64,000 nt of DNA, from positions 16,418,856 to 16,482,855 of the forward strand of contig NC_079412.1 in assembly GCF_026213295.1 (NCBI RefSeq). The letters are read 5' to 3'. The notes under the pieces are model-generated. The model was not told the origin of the DNA. It worked only from the letters and a program-made list of their open reading frames with translations, and made no database searches. Position 1 is the first letter of the stretch; the number at the start of each line of letters is the position of its first letter. This document shows positions 46,031 through 62,375 of the stretch, in pieces. The position numbers and the translations under genes are program-made. The stretch comes from Gadus chalcogrammus (taxonomy: Eukaryota; Chordata; Actinopteri; Gadiformes; Gadidae).

Positions 46031-46340
46031 AATGCCGCTTTCCCACCAACAGTACCAGCTCAACTCGCCTCGACTCTGCCCGCCTTTTTTTTGCGTTTCT
46101 ATTGCCAAATCTGGTACCTGGTATACCTAGTACCTTTTGAGTCTCACTTCCGTCGAGGTCCCATATGTGAGCTGAACTGGTACTTTTGTGTGACGTAAAC
46201 AGGCTGCTGGCCAATGATTGGCCAGAGAGGTACACCACTGGACGAGTGCGACGTCCGAGCCTGACACTGTACCATTTTCGGCACTTGTTGAGCCGAAAAT
46301 TGAATCCCCGTCCGAATCGCAGCCCCTCTCCGCGCTAAAG
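46031..46340. mobile_element. Truncated relative of the TGCCGC MITE
   Basis: It starts TGCCGCTTTCCCACCAACAG, has AGCTCAACTCGCCTCGACTC subterminally and a GGCCAATGATTGGCCAGAGAG word like the full elements, but no right end can be found. The sequence is clearly diverged from the copies at 19.8 and 46.9 kb, suggesting an older subfamily. Confidence 0.6.
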
Positions 46341-46495
46341 CAATGTTTATATAATATCGTCACAAGATGAGCAACTTATCACAGAAAGCGATATGAAAGA
46401 TTTCTTCTTTTGACGAAAAGAGGTTATAGTTTATAGCAGTGTTTATATCATATCATCACAAGATGAGTAACTTGTCACAGAAAGCGATGTTACAT
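46341..46495. repeat. Spaced direct repeat of about 58 bp
   Basis: CAATGTTTATATAATATCGTC at about 46,341 (shown broken) and its relative at about 46,438 both continue into ACAAGATGAG-AACTT-TCACAGAAAGCGAT. The two copies start about 97 bp apart and differ at a handful of bases. Confidence 0.75.
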
Positions 46496-46610
46496 TTTAT
46501 AGGCGACCCACAACGTAAGATGTCACATTCACGATAAGGAACTACGAGGGTACTAAAATAGGCTACGTAATAGTTTACAAGTTACAAGAAGTTTGGTGGT
46601 CAGTGAGTGG

Positions 46611-47646
46611 TTAAAGAGCACCTATTATGCTTTTTCGACTTTTATGACCTATGAACGTTGTTATAATGATTTATAGTCATGTGTCAAATAATGACGTACT
46701 ATGCATTTAGATGTATTCCCTGCTGACCGTCTGGGGTGGCTGTGAAGAGCGCTAAACACTAGGAACGCCAGTCGCGATTCACTTGTTCAAATTTCCGGGA
46801 TTTATCAACGTAGAACAATCCAGATTTTCCATGTATGGTAATGCTGCAACATGCTCTTCCGGAAGGTAACCAATCACAGTGTGGGGTTGGCAGGATGGGG
46901 GCGTGGGGGCGGGGAAGGACTTATGCCGCTTTTCCACCGCACATGTAGCTCGACTCGACACGACACGACTCGACACGACTCGACACGGTAGCAGCGCGGG
47001 TGCTTTTCCACCGCAAATAGTACCTCCGGGACGTGGGCGGGGTCGTCTGCGCGAAAGGGCCGTGACGTATTTTTGTACGCGACGCAAACAACACCTACGT
47101 AACCCACACATGGACAGAACCCACATAACAACAATGGAGAACATCGATGCGATGGTATTCGTGTTCGTATTATTAGCTGGCATGTTGAAGAAGTGGAATA
47201 TGTTGGCTGCGGCGCTACTATGGCTGTTCTATCGTTACCAGCATGGTTGCCATGTCGCTCTCGTGACTTCGTCACACTCTCTGGCCAATCAGTGGCCGGC
47301 CGTCTGCCGACGTCACCTTTTAGCATCGGCTCAGCCGCTTGGAACCTAGAGCGAGGCGGTACTAGAAAAAGCAGCCACTTGAGGTACTAGATCGCGGTGG
47401 AAACGCAAAAAAGGCGAGCTGAGTCGAGTCGAGTCGAGTCGTGTCGAGCTGGTACCATGCAGTGGAAAAGCGGCATTAATCCGAGTGTTGACAGAGGATG
47501 CTGAAAGCGCCCAGATGAGACGAAGACTTTCCCGGAAATCTACATCGTTTTTTGTGCTGTGATTCGTGTCAGGTTGCTCTATAGGAGTAGGAAATTAATT
47601 AATAAGAAATTAAGACCAGAAAAGTAGTATAATAGGAGATCTTTAA
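46611..47646. mobile_element. MITE with TTAA duplication, hosting another MITE
   Basis: The outer element (46,615-47,642) has inverted ends AGAGCACCTATTATGC and GTATAATAGGAGATCT, flanked by TTAA on both sides. At 46,924-47,475 it is interrupted by the TGCCGC-family element. Removing that leaves an outer element of about 470 bp. Confidence 0.8.
46921..47478. mobile_element. TGCCGC-family MITE, complete 552-bp copy
   Basis: Begins TGCCGCTTTTCCACCGCA and ends ATGCAGTGGAAAAGCGGCA (46,924-47,475), flanked by TTA on both sides. The 3-bp duplication of this type fits PIF/Harbinger-like elements. Near each end is an array of CGACT/CGAGT pentamers. The inside contains an open stretch starting at ACAACAATGGAG but no transposase motif. 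Confidence 0.8.
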
Positions 47647-47678
47647 ACAGTGGGAGTGGGTGTTGGTGGCTGTGCCGA

Positions 47679-47797
<119 letters not shown>

Positions 47798-48043
47798 GCG
47801 TGTAGTCATGAGTGTTTTTCATATGTGTCATTTGGAGCATTCTGGCGGGGGCTCCCCCCGTGTTTATGGTTTATGGTTGTTAGATCCTGAAACTATAACG
47901 CGGGTCATCAGTCAAGTCAAAAAGCAAGATACATGATGGATGATGAGCAACAGCACACTTTCAATAACCGCAGTTAGAATCAGACCCTATTTCTCTAAGC
48001 AGTGGACACTCCCACTATGCTCTGTAAGTCCCAGCAACGCCTC

Positions 48044-48263
<220 letters not shown>

Positions 48264-49601
48264 AGTGAGTAGGTGTGCGTTGCACTTTCTGTAAGGCTTT
48301 GGTCTTCATGAAGTGCAAACAAACCAACTGGGAATTTAAGAACAAGGAAATAAACAAATACATGAATTGAATATAAAAAACATCTTTATTCCACCTATTT
48401 CCTGTATGGGGACACAGCATCAACATAATGTATGTTGATGTTGATGGAGAACAAAACTGACAATGATGGAAAAGTATTACCGACTTCACGTGATAAATAA
48501 GAGTGTACCGAAATTGTTTGCTTTGCAATTATTACAGTATCTTATGCATGTGGGGAACCCCTGGTTCCGAACCACCAAAACCCAGTTCTTAAAATTCATA
48601 TTATTGCGCAAGGGCTTTCATAAGTGCGCCATAAGCTAAATCACAATTTTGTTCCCTTATTAAGCAATAGATAGTAACTTAACTGATTCTAATTTATTTA
48701 TTTAAATGGAGGGCACTCTGGGTTAGATTTCGGGCTGACAACGTGCCTGGAGTTTTGGTTTGGATTGTGGAGATTTATTCACCATGCTCTCAATCATGGT
48801 GAGGTTCAATATGGACCATTCTTCCTATAGACGGATATACCCCGAGTACAAACACAGCCTACGAATTTGAAGGGTGCTTTTATCATGGTAGTGAACATTG
48901 CTACAACACGGGCCATCAATGGCGATTCTACACAGGGGCCAGTGCCCCTTTAGACATGCTTACCCCCCCTGTGGCCCCCCCGTGATGACCAAATAAAATA
49001 ACTATGATTTTACGGAACTAAAATAACTATGATTCTACACGGGTAACTTAGAGCGGCTAACCCAACACTGTGCTGCTGCTTCTCGGTAAATGAGAGCTCA
49101 GCGACTAATCTTGGAGAAAGAGCCATGATTTCTCCTGCTGCAAGAGTCGAAGCTAAGTAAAACGATTTCATTTCTTAAGTGACTTGCTGTTCTTATAGCA
49201 GCTGTCATGAAACGAGGAAAGAACAGTGAACAGGGAAGTTTCCTTTGCGCTCTTTAGACTGTGCGAGATTGCTGTAACCCTTCCTGTAAGCTCAGCCTCT
49301 TGGGAATAGTTTCTCCACACTGAAACTGATAAAAGAAATAGGAAATGGCACATTGTTTTGCACTTCATTGTCACCCTGGAGTACAAAATAAATGTCTGTA
49401 AGATTTTGATGATTATCACAACCTGGCTTGGGCCCGGGTGGCTTTCTGCGCCGTCTACCTATTGATCTCTGCCTCTGGAGTTCGAAATCACCCGCTAGAG
49501 GACGTCAAGTGGGCGTGGCCTAGTGGGCGTGGCCGTGGTGACGTAATGGCTTCGGCTTCTTCACCTAACCAAAGGTGATGCCTTCTGTGGTGGAGCAGCC
49601 T
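48264..49601. other. Intergenic DNA, repeats only
   Basis: No gene is seen. Around 48,905-49,080 lies a CCCCTTTAGACATGC / CCCCCCGTGATGACC repeat typical of fish dispersed elements, with AAATAACTATGATT duplicated about 35 bp apart. Positions 49,500-49,540 contain GGGCGTGGCC twice. Confidence 0.45.
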
Positions 49602-49868
49602 TCAATAAGGTCTTGCTCCCCTTGTGGCTATGTGAGGGTAATGCAGCTTCTTAAAATACTTAACAAGATGCAAATATGTATTGTTTAGATCCATATGGTC
49701 TACGCTGGCCGAAACAAAGAACTCCACGGCCCCACTGCCTGTTATCGCCGATAGCGGAGGTATTTCAACATACATTCTTTTTTCTATTGATGTCTGTGTT
49801 AATGGCGGAGTGAAAAGATACAGCTCACTCTTGACACATTCTTCTGACATACTTTGGATCAGAGCCAT
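49602..49868 (-). pseudogene. Relic of a Polinton/Maverick-type F54H12.2-like protein
   Basis: The 88-codon frame begins with a segment carrying ECVKSEL, PPLTQTSIEK and YVEIPPLSAI, a pattern I associate with the N-terminus of the uncharacterised F54H12.2-like proteins encoded by Polinton/Maverick-type elements. Similarity ends after about 70 residues and no companion genes (polymerase B, integrase, capsid) are nearby, so this is a truncated fragment. The assignment is from pattern memory and needs a search. Confidence 0.4.
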
Positions 49869-50016
49869 TATTATTCAATCCAGATTGTTGGGGTGCTAAA
49901 TAAATATATCGTTAGCAATCGCTCTAAAGTGATGGTTTGACCCCTTCTTGATCCTTTTAGGTTTTGCCCTTTTTCTACAAGCTGGTTCTGTATTATTCTG
50001 TTTTCTGTGTCGTGTA

Positions 50017-50496
50017 GGTGCTGTCATGTCACGCAAAGTTAGTTATTTTTGTATTTTCATGTCAAGTTAAAATCACTCATGTCTTTTCGTTCACTTCCTG
50101 TTTTATTTTGTAGTTCCCTTTTCCCTCTCGTTTCAGGCACTTGACTTCCTCCACTGTGATTGCCTCCCCGGTCCCTGATTCGTCTCAACTGTGTTCCCCT
50201 CCTCATCTATAAATAGCCCTTGTTTCCCTTTGTCTAATGTCAGTTCCTCTTGCGTCCCCTGGGTATTGTCAAGCCTCAGTATTTGCTAGTTTTTCGTGCC
50301 CAGATACTTGCAGATACTACTGCATTTAATTGTGTTTTGTATCCTCCTTAGCGAGCACCTTTTGTTATAGTTTTGTATCCTCCATGAGAGCGTTTTTGTT
50401 ACCATTTTCTAGTAAAGCATTTTTGGTTGAAACATAATGCCGTCTTTTGAGTTTTGCTTCTGAGTCCCTGTCCCTGAGTCAAGGCGTGATAGGTGC
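50017..50496 (+). mobile_element. Solo LTR with GGTGC target duplication
   Basis: Positions 50,022-50,491 (470 bp) begin TGTCATGTCACG and end AAGGCGTGATA. GGTGC flanks both sides (50,017-50,021 and 50,492-50,496). TATAAATAG at about 50,210 would be the LTR promoter, and AGTAAAG near 50,410 a weak poly(A) signal. No internal region remains. It differs in sequence from the LTR at 29,075. Confidence 0.75.
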
Positions 50497-50722
50497 CCGG
50501 GTCCTCCCACAGCCTGGAGGAGGGTATCTAGTATTTTCTTTTTGTCATGCCCGATCCCCTTTGTTTTTGCGTCGATGCTGTTCGTGCTATATTTGTCATC
50601 ACGTCGCCTATAATGTTTTCGGCTGCGCTTTTCTAATGAGGTTTGGCAATGCTCACATCTGTTTTGAATAAAGGTACCGCCCTCCTTAAGTGGCTACGGA
50701 ACATTCCTCAGATTCCAGCTCC

Positions 50723-51445
50723 ATTGGGAGTGGCGAAGTCACGCCTCTTCCGGTAGAGCTCATGGGACCTATGAGATCGAAAAATATGAATGGGTGTCAA
50801 TGGAGAGAAAATAATTATTTTCTGGTCCCAGTCTTTATATGCCCTGGATTACACATATGTTGTTTGTGGATTTAAATGATAATTTTTCATGCAAAGAAAA
50901 CTAAAAACTTTCGTGAAGAAGTTTGATAATTTTAGGTTTTATGTGAGGCCGCTTTGTGAACTACAGCTCTTCGCTGCTCTCGACGCATATGATATACGTC
51001 ACAAACCCGCACTTGGAACTCGGCACAGAGATGGCGATCTCTCTGCCCCACTTCACCGCTTTTTCCATGGGGAGGATAAAAGCATCGAAAGAGGTGAAAA
51101 CCACTATAAGTCGGTGCACGTGCAGAGTTTCAGTTAGGCCGATGGGAAGATTGTCGGTCTTCTCCACGCCAGTCGCAGGGAGAGTGACGTCACATACGAG
51201 CCGTGTAGTCTTTCTCGTTGTGTTTTCTCTACAGCCTTTATCTGAACAATTGCACAATAAACGGTCGAACTCTTTGCATGAAAAATTATCCTTTAAATCC
51301 ACAAACAACATATGTGTAATCCAGGGCATATAAAGACTGGGACCAGAAAATTATTATTTTCTCTCCATTGACACCCATTCATATTTTTTGATCTCATAGG
51401 TCCCATGAGCTCTACCGGAAGGGGCGTGACTTCGCCACTCTATTG
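50723..51445. mobile_element. Foldback element with 170-bp inverted arms
   Basis: Left arm (50,728-50,897) and right arm (51,271-51,440) are near-perfect reverse complements: GAGTGGCGAAGTCACGCC starts the left arm and GGCGTGACTTCGCCACTC ends the right. ATTG flanks both ends (50,723-50,726 and 51,442-51,445). The middle 370 bp has no recognisable coding content. Confidence 0.85.
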
Positions 51446-51524
51446 TGTGCTGCTACCCGCTTATCCAGGCAAACCGTTCCGTGCTTGGTTTAAATAATAC
51501 TAGACATATTTTTCGTAAGGCAGT

Positions 51525-51924
51525 CTATAGTCCTTTTTCCATCAAAAAGATAATGCGCTTTAAAATGATGCGCATCAAAAGTTAGTGCGACATATGTGAT
51601 GGAAAAAGGGTTATATCGCTCTAACGCCGATTTTGTCGCACTAAGTTAATTCGCTCTGCAGAGGTGGTTTTGGGAAAGTTCTAGCGACATAAAAGTAATG
51701 GAAAACGGCTGAAGCGATATAGAATGTCGCGCATGCGCATTGTTGATGGAAAATCATCTAGCGGGTCAGAAAAATGCGCTTCAACACGGGGCATTGTGAC
51801 ACAATTTTAATTCGCTATAATCATTCTGTCGATGGAAAACCGTTTAGGCGCTCCTTATGTCGCTACATATTAATTCGCTTTAAGAGTTAATTCGCTTGAA
51901 AATCTGATGGAAAAAGGACTTATA
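51525..51924. mobile_element. MITE of about 390 bp
   Basis: Inverted ends GTCCTTTTTCCATCA (51,530) and TGATGGAAAAAGGAC (to 51,919), flanked by TATA-type sequence. TAATTCGCT and GATGGAAAA words recur inside four or more times in both orientations. No coding sequence. Confidence 0.8.
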
Positions 51925-51984
51925 ACCCTTCATCCCAAAGGGTGGGCTGGAAATTCTGTTGTTTTACGGGTCTAAAACAGCTTG

Positions 51985-52574
51985 AGTTAGTGGCCAGGGG
52001 CCTCATTACAGAAACTTCCTAAATCCAAAAATCCTATCCTATCTTGAGATAGGAAGGCATTTAGGGGTTTTGATATTACAGAAGGATGTTTCCTAACTTA
52101 ACTTAGGAAGAAATCCTATCTTATCTTAAGATAGGAATTTAGCCATTACAGAACTATCCGTAAGTTAGGAGTTCCTTAAGTTAGGATCCCTAAGTTAGGT
52201 GGCCATACACCCTGTCCTAAATTCAGAATAACTGTCAATAAGTTAAAAGAATGGCAGCAGCACTGCTGGTAGGTCTGTATGACAATGAGGAAGAGGAACA
52301 TCACAACAGAACTGTGATGGCTAAAAGGCTACCGAGACCTGATAATGATTTGTTACATTTGTATTTTAATTTCATTTTATCGCCAGCAAAGACATTTAAT
52401 TTTGAATTTGGTGGAAGAATTACTTTACTACTTTATAACTACCTCTTCTTGTTCTCTGTACCAATACCCGCCATGACCGTAGTACTAGTGCTGGATACTA
52501 CACGCCATTGCAGATCAGCTCATCAGGTTAAAATGTGTCGTGAGGTTTTCACAGGCAGTGAACTCGTACAATAA
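51985..52574 (+). mobile_element. Probable 5' part of a Harbinger-like transposon
   Basis: GGGGCCTCATTACAGAA opens a stretch with three ATTACAGAA words, each followed by palindromic CCTATCTTGAGATAGG- or CTTAACTTAGG-like repeats. An open frame (52,251-52,574) then begins MAAALLVGLYDNEEEEHHNR, which I do not match firmly to a protein. The layout (terminal repeats, then start of an acidic ORF) fits the left end of a PIF/Harbinger element cut off on the right. Confidence 0.4.
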
Positions 52575-52915
52575 TGCATAGATTTTCACAAGCGGCTTTA
52601 AGCCAAGCCTGTATTTTCACACTATTGTTAAAACAGCCGACCACACAACATGTCAACAAGTCACGTGATTCCTGCAACTCAGCAATGTCGGCGCTGCTGT
52701 ACTTCCTGTTACGCCGGATTAGTGTATAGTCTTATTGATGTGCTGTTATAACATTGCAATACTGTCGTAGAAGCTCACAGTTATTAGAAAGGAAGTCCTC
52801 TCTCCTGTTTTAATATTACCAACGGTTACCACAGCGTCCGAAGGAGGAAAGCTTTGCCAGCTGCACGGGTATTGAGCTACAATCATCCTACATCTTAGGG
52901 TTGCTTGGTATGTAA

Positions 52916-53880
52916 AGTAGGGATGGGCATGAATGATCGACGATCGATTGATTGATCGTTAGGAACTTTGTCGATTACGTACATTTTCATTGATTAAACT
53001 AATTCATGTTATTTTGCGTAGTGTGAGACTTTGAATGCAATGAATTTCGCTGTGTGGCAGCAGTTAAACATTTTACCAAACGGGGGCAATATAAAAAATA
53101 AATAAAATAAAATGCCACAGGCCTACTTGGTCACCTGCAAGTCTGTGTATTTCAAAGGTAACTGCGACGGATCCGTCAGCCAATCAGATTATTGTCTGGC
53201 GCCGTCGGCAAATACCACTCCCCCATCCGTCCACAACGAGCAGAGACAATTACCCAGGGGATCTGCAAGTTCATTGAGATGGATATGCTGCCCTTAAGTA
53301 TTGTTGAGGGCGAAGGTTTTCGAAAACGGATAAACTTAATAGAACCAGGCAGCATATCACGTTCCGTCACGACATACCATCACCAGACTGATAGAAACTC
53401 AATACGAAGAACGGAAGCAAGAGCTGTGAAAAGAATTGAGCACAACTGAAAGAGTTGCTCTAACCACAGACTGCTGGACCGCTTTAACAGCGGAGAGCTA
53501 CTGTACATCACAATCACCTGCCACTACATCAGTTATGACTGTCAAATGAACTCAGCGGTCCTGCTCACAGAAAGCCTGCCAGGCCGGCATACAGCTAACA
53601 ACCACGCTGAGAAAATGAATGAAGCTGTAGATCAATGGGTCTTGAAGACCGAATTATTGCATGCGTTCATGACAACACGGACCATATTGTTGCCGCCAAC
53701 AGTTCCACCAGAGTGAACTGGATTTCCGTTGCCTGCTTTGCACACACACTCCAGTTGGCCATAAATGACGGATTTGCCATGTATCTATATCGGGTAATAT
53801 CAGCGGCTAGTATACTTGTTAGCCACTTCAATCACAGCACCGAAGCAACCAATGCACTGCAACAGAAATAGGAGTAAATG
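52916..53880 (+). pseudogene. hAT transposase relic (ZBED-like)
   Basis: The plus strand, followed across several frames, shows ICKFIEMDMLPLSIVEGEGF, then LTTDCWTALTAESY, then DRIIACVHDNTDHIVAA and CFAHTLQLAINDGF. These are the order and signatures of hAT transposases related to ZBED proteins (the CxxH region and the catalytic-core Asp segments). The left edge at AGGGATGGGCATGA resembles a hAT terminus. Frameshifts, stops and loss of the C-terminal dimerisation region make it dead. Confidence 0.7.
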
Positions 53881-56800
53881 GGCCTCCTAAATCATCGGAG
53901 TCATGGTCCGCCCCTGGTTTTCCCATTCACCTGCTGCCGCCCTGACCTCCCCTAATTAACCAAACCACCTTCACCTGTGATCCCTCTATAAACCCTAACC
54001 CTGTTATAGATATATTTTTTGTAATATTATCCATATTTTGTTGGAATGTCAGCTCTAAGTTACAGTGAGTTGAAGTTAAAAATCGGACCTTGATGAATGG
54101 ATGTGGGGAAATAATGCGAAGGAGGCTAATAAATATTGATATGATGATAATTATTGATGCAGTCCATATGTTGGGGGGGGGGGTTCGATATATTAAATAA
54201 TTAACCTTATATCCGAATTTTCTTTGTTAATAAATTAATTATTTAGATTTTTAAAACTCATAATTTACATTAATTACAATTTTCTTTAACGAGAATATTT
54301 TTTGATTTAATATCTTTTATATAGGATAAAACAAATTATATCGGATGCATATTATGACTTAAATGAGAAACAATAGTTTGTTTACATTTTTATCTTTTTG
54401 ATTGGATAAAACAAATTATTTCTGATAGATATTTCTTAAATGAGAAACAATTGTTGGAGTAAATCAATATTTTTTTTAGGATTTAACATACAATTTAAAT
54501 GTATTAACTTCATTCAAAGAATACAATTATACCTAGTGCCAAGTTGTATTATTTTGTTTTTGTGAACATAGGAAATATTGTTTGTGGCCTAAGGTCCCAA
54601 CCTTTTTATCACCACATAGGTGGAACAAGTCCCCTCCACACACACACACACCTTCTCCTCCCTTCCTATAAAAACACGCCTCTTACGCACTTATTGTATG
54701 TTTGCATGTGCTTCACTTAATGTTCACACTTATTGTAACATCCTGGCACCAAAAATATAACTTGGCATGGTGTAGCATCTTGTCCTAGCTATCTTTTTGT
54801 ATACAGGTGTGGGTTAACCTAGCAATTGTCAGTGCTTGTCTCGTGTTTCTATCGTCACTGTACCGACGATAAAGGTAAAAATGACTTGCAACAGTCCACT
54901 GGGTATACTGATCCATCCAGATATCTAAGTGAGCACTCCCACTTGGGTTGTCGCTATAAGGCCCGGGAAAGGGTGAATACAAGCCATAACGGCTTGTAAT
55001 GGCTAACCAATCACTCTTGGTGGTACAAATAGGGCTTTAAAACAGAGCCCTTATCAAGTCTAAATGGTAAGTTTGCAACAGGCTGAAAAGGACAAAGGAG
55101 AATAGTTATCTTTATGGACCAAGGGTTGTTGCCGTAAGTAATAAATACAGATAGCAAAGGCCGCTCCTTAATCCAAAGTACAAATTTCTACTCAGGAACT
55201 GCATACACAAAAATACACAACTTCCAGCTCTGTATAATCATAATTGAAATTGAAAGTACCCTTGGGTGAACTTTGTCTTCATGGTATTCTTGATGTTGAT
55301 AGTCTCTGTACAAATGTGTTTGCTCAACCATTTTGTTGTGAGCCCTGTAAAAACATTTTCTCGACCGTTTTGTTGAGGGCCCTGTATGTTTCTAGCTTGC
55401 TGTAAAATATCAACTACGAAGCTGTAGGGGGCGCTGTGTAGAGAAATGTGCGTGCCAAAACCAAGAAAACAGCGAAAAATGCCCGAAGTTGCATGGTGGG
55501 CCTTTAACCCTGAGCCAGGGTTAAAGTATATCAAATATTAAATAAGAGTTGCATAGTGTCTGACTCTGATATTAGTGGCAATTGAGGTTTATACTCCTAT
55601 AGCGCTGATCTGAAAATTATATTTTGTTTTCGAATCAAATCAGTGAAATCAAATTTGGACTAGACTGCAGCAAACGTATCAGTCAGGTTTTTTTTTGCAA
55701 ATTTGGCAGAATCGGTCTGAAGGGCGTGTCAACTATCTGCGCATCTCTCAAGTGTGGTCTTATCCAGGGCTGTCAGAAAACCGTCGAGTGAGATAAGAGA
55801 GAAGTCATTTGGCACATTATTTTCGAGCAGTTCGGGCTTGTCACAAGGAAGGCATTTAGGCCTATATATTAATTTCTGTACTATAAGTAACAAACTCACG
55901 AACGACCTATTTACATAGGCCTACGTTGCCAAGATATTCATAAATTATTCATAAGCACTAATCCAACACCCAACCCCAGTCATAAAAATGTAGCAGAAAT
56001 AAAACAGATGTTGGCCATTAGAGGGATCACTGACCGGATCAATGATCACCATGGCATTGAGCACCAGGAATGAGGCTTTTTTATTTAATTTATGTCTAAA
56101 AAAAACATGATTATCTACCGGCCATTTCGGCCCAGTGTTAACGGGCCGGTCAGACCATAGATATAGAATACTAGATGTACGGCGGCATCTAGAACGTCAT
56201 CACGTAGGCGGCCGTCTTACCACAGGCAAGCTTTCTGGTGGAATCTGTGGTCAGCGATCTGCACAAACGCTAATACTCGTATCTCACTGAAATCTTGACG
56301 GAATAACAAACAGTTTGGTTTCTTACAAACGTTATAAACGCGGTTATAATCTTGTTGTTCTATATTTTTTTAGAACCTAACATAATTATTCATAAGTATG
56401 CAGTGTCATAACTACATCTCTGAGGTTTTGGGTTACCACTACCAACCCAATGTTATGGGTGAGCAGCTCGCAGCTGACTGTGGCAAGATCGCCGCCAGTG
56501 CGGACGTTCGACTCCATTGGCCAGCAGCGCGGACGAGACATCTAGTGTTCTATATATCTATGCGTCAGACAACCAAATGTAAACATTTTAATAAGATAGC
56601 GGTGGCGTCGGCCCACTTTGAAAGTGGTATGCCCGATGTAAACCCTGGTGAGATATGCGTGAATCTCTTCCTAGTCAGATTATTATTATTTATTTCAATT
56701 TTTAGGTGGACCGGAAATATCCAATAAAATGCCGCAAATAAAGGGCCAAACTTCAAAATCTTCAACAACATTTTGAGAAAGGCTAGCCGCTAGTATATAA

Positions 56801-57017
56801 TACTGTCAGAGAAGAAGAATGTCAACAGTGGAAGTAACGAGCAGACCACATTACGTCAGTGCTGTCTGGCTGGCGCCACGCGCTGGTGGTTGAGAGGCAC
56901 GCAGGGCGCGAGCTATAAAGGGAAATAAAAAATAAAAAACACTGTAAAGTGCTAGCGCTAAGGGGTCACGAACTATGACCTTTAACAGGAGAAAACCAAA
57001 ACAAACATTTAATAAAA
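53881..57017. other. Intergenic DNA upstream of nr2c2
   Basis: No gene recognised. Features seen: a run of G at 54,171-54,183; very AT-rich 54,200-54,500; a small hairpin ACAAGCC-GGCTTGT at about 54,978; a dispersed GGGGGCGCTGTGTAGA repeat at 55,390-55,560; and GGCCATTTCGGCCC/GGGCCGG inverted words near 56,120-56,155. A 109-codon frame at 56,398-56,727 is unrecognised and is not called. The last few hundred bases should include the nr2c2 promoter. Confidence 0.45.
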
Positions 57018-57056
57018 ATGGGAGAATTACTCATCAGCGAGCCTAGTGACTCACAG
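57018..57056 (+). other. Possible nr2c2 5' leader exon with upstream ORF start
   Basis: ATGGGAGAATTACTC... runs to TCACAG-GTAAGC, a good donor. Spliced to the next exon (57,728) the frame continues SPLPTSP and stops at TGA (57,749-57,751), overlapping the nr2c2 ATG (57,748-57,750) as ATGA. If transcribed this would be a 20-codon upstream ORF. Its inclusion in the mRNA is inferred from splice consensus only. Confidence 0.4.
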
Positions 57057-57747
57057 GTAAGCTGTCCTATCCTATTTAAATTGCCTTCGACCTGAGCTTT
57101 GAGTTACTGGACAATAAAATAACATAGCTAGGTGACTAGCTAGCTATATAGCTAGCTGTGCTCCTTGCTAGCCCCACTCTGGTGGACTTTTTTAGCAATA
57201 CACGTGCAGATCCCAGCATTGCATTCCCTATTTCCATCATTCCGTTTCATTCTTATAGGAACGAGCGAAATGCGTTCAGAGGATTTTATTTACACATGAC
57301 ACTGAATGAAAGCCTTTTATCCTTCACTTCAGACTACATATTCTATCTATTCCCGTGTGGTGGAGGCGGTCGGCGTGTTAAACAAACTCGCATCAGCCAG
57401 ACGTGTGTGCATATGAATTCAACCCTTTTACCCCTGCCATCCCAGCAACAGGAGTGGTTAGATGGGACGTTGATGACACAAGGAAGAATCCCCCATGTGA
57501 CAGTACATATAATCACATAGCATCTATGGACCTCTGGATTAAATTAATATGATCACATATCATGTATTGGGTCCTAGTTTGAATTGATATCATCACATGC
57601 TATAACGGAGTCCTGGATTAGATGAATATTGACTATTTTTAGTTATACTTTTATTTTAATTAATAACTTCTCCTTAGAGTTGAAAAGTGAACTGCAGCTG
57701 ATGTGTGTTTGCTATTTCTTCAAGCAGAGCCCTTTACCTACGTCACC

Positions 57748-62375
<4,628 letters not shown>

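Noticed and set aside
49480..49510. tRNA-like B-box (GAGTTCGAAATC) suggesting a tRNA gene or SINE
   Set aside because: No matching A-box or cloverleaf at the correct distance.
56398..56727. 109-codon frame upstream of nr2c2
   Set aside because: Considered as an nr2c2 leader exon or separate gene. It has no recognisable domain, no clear donor site, and lies in repeat-like DNA.
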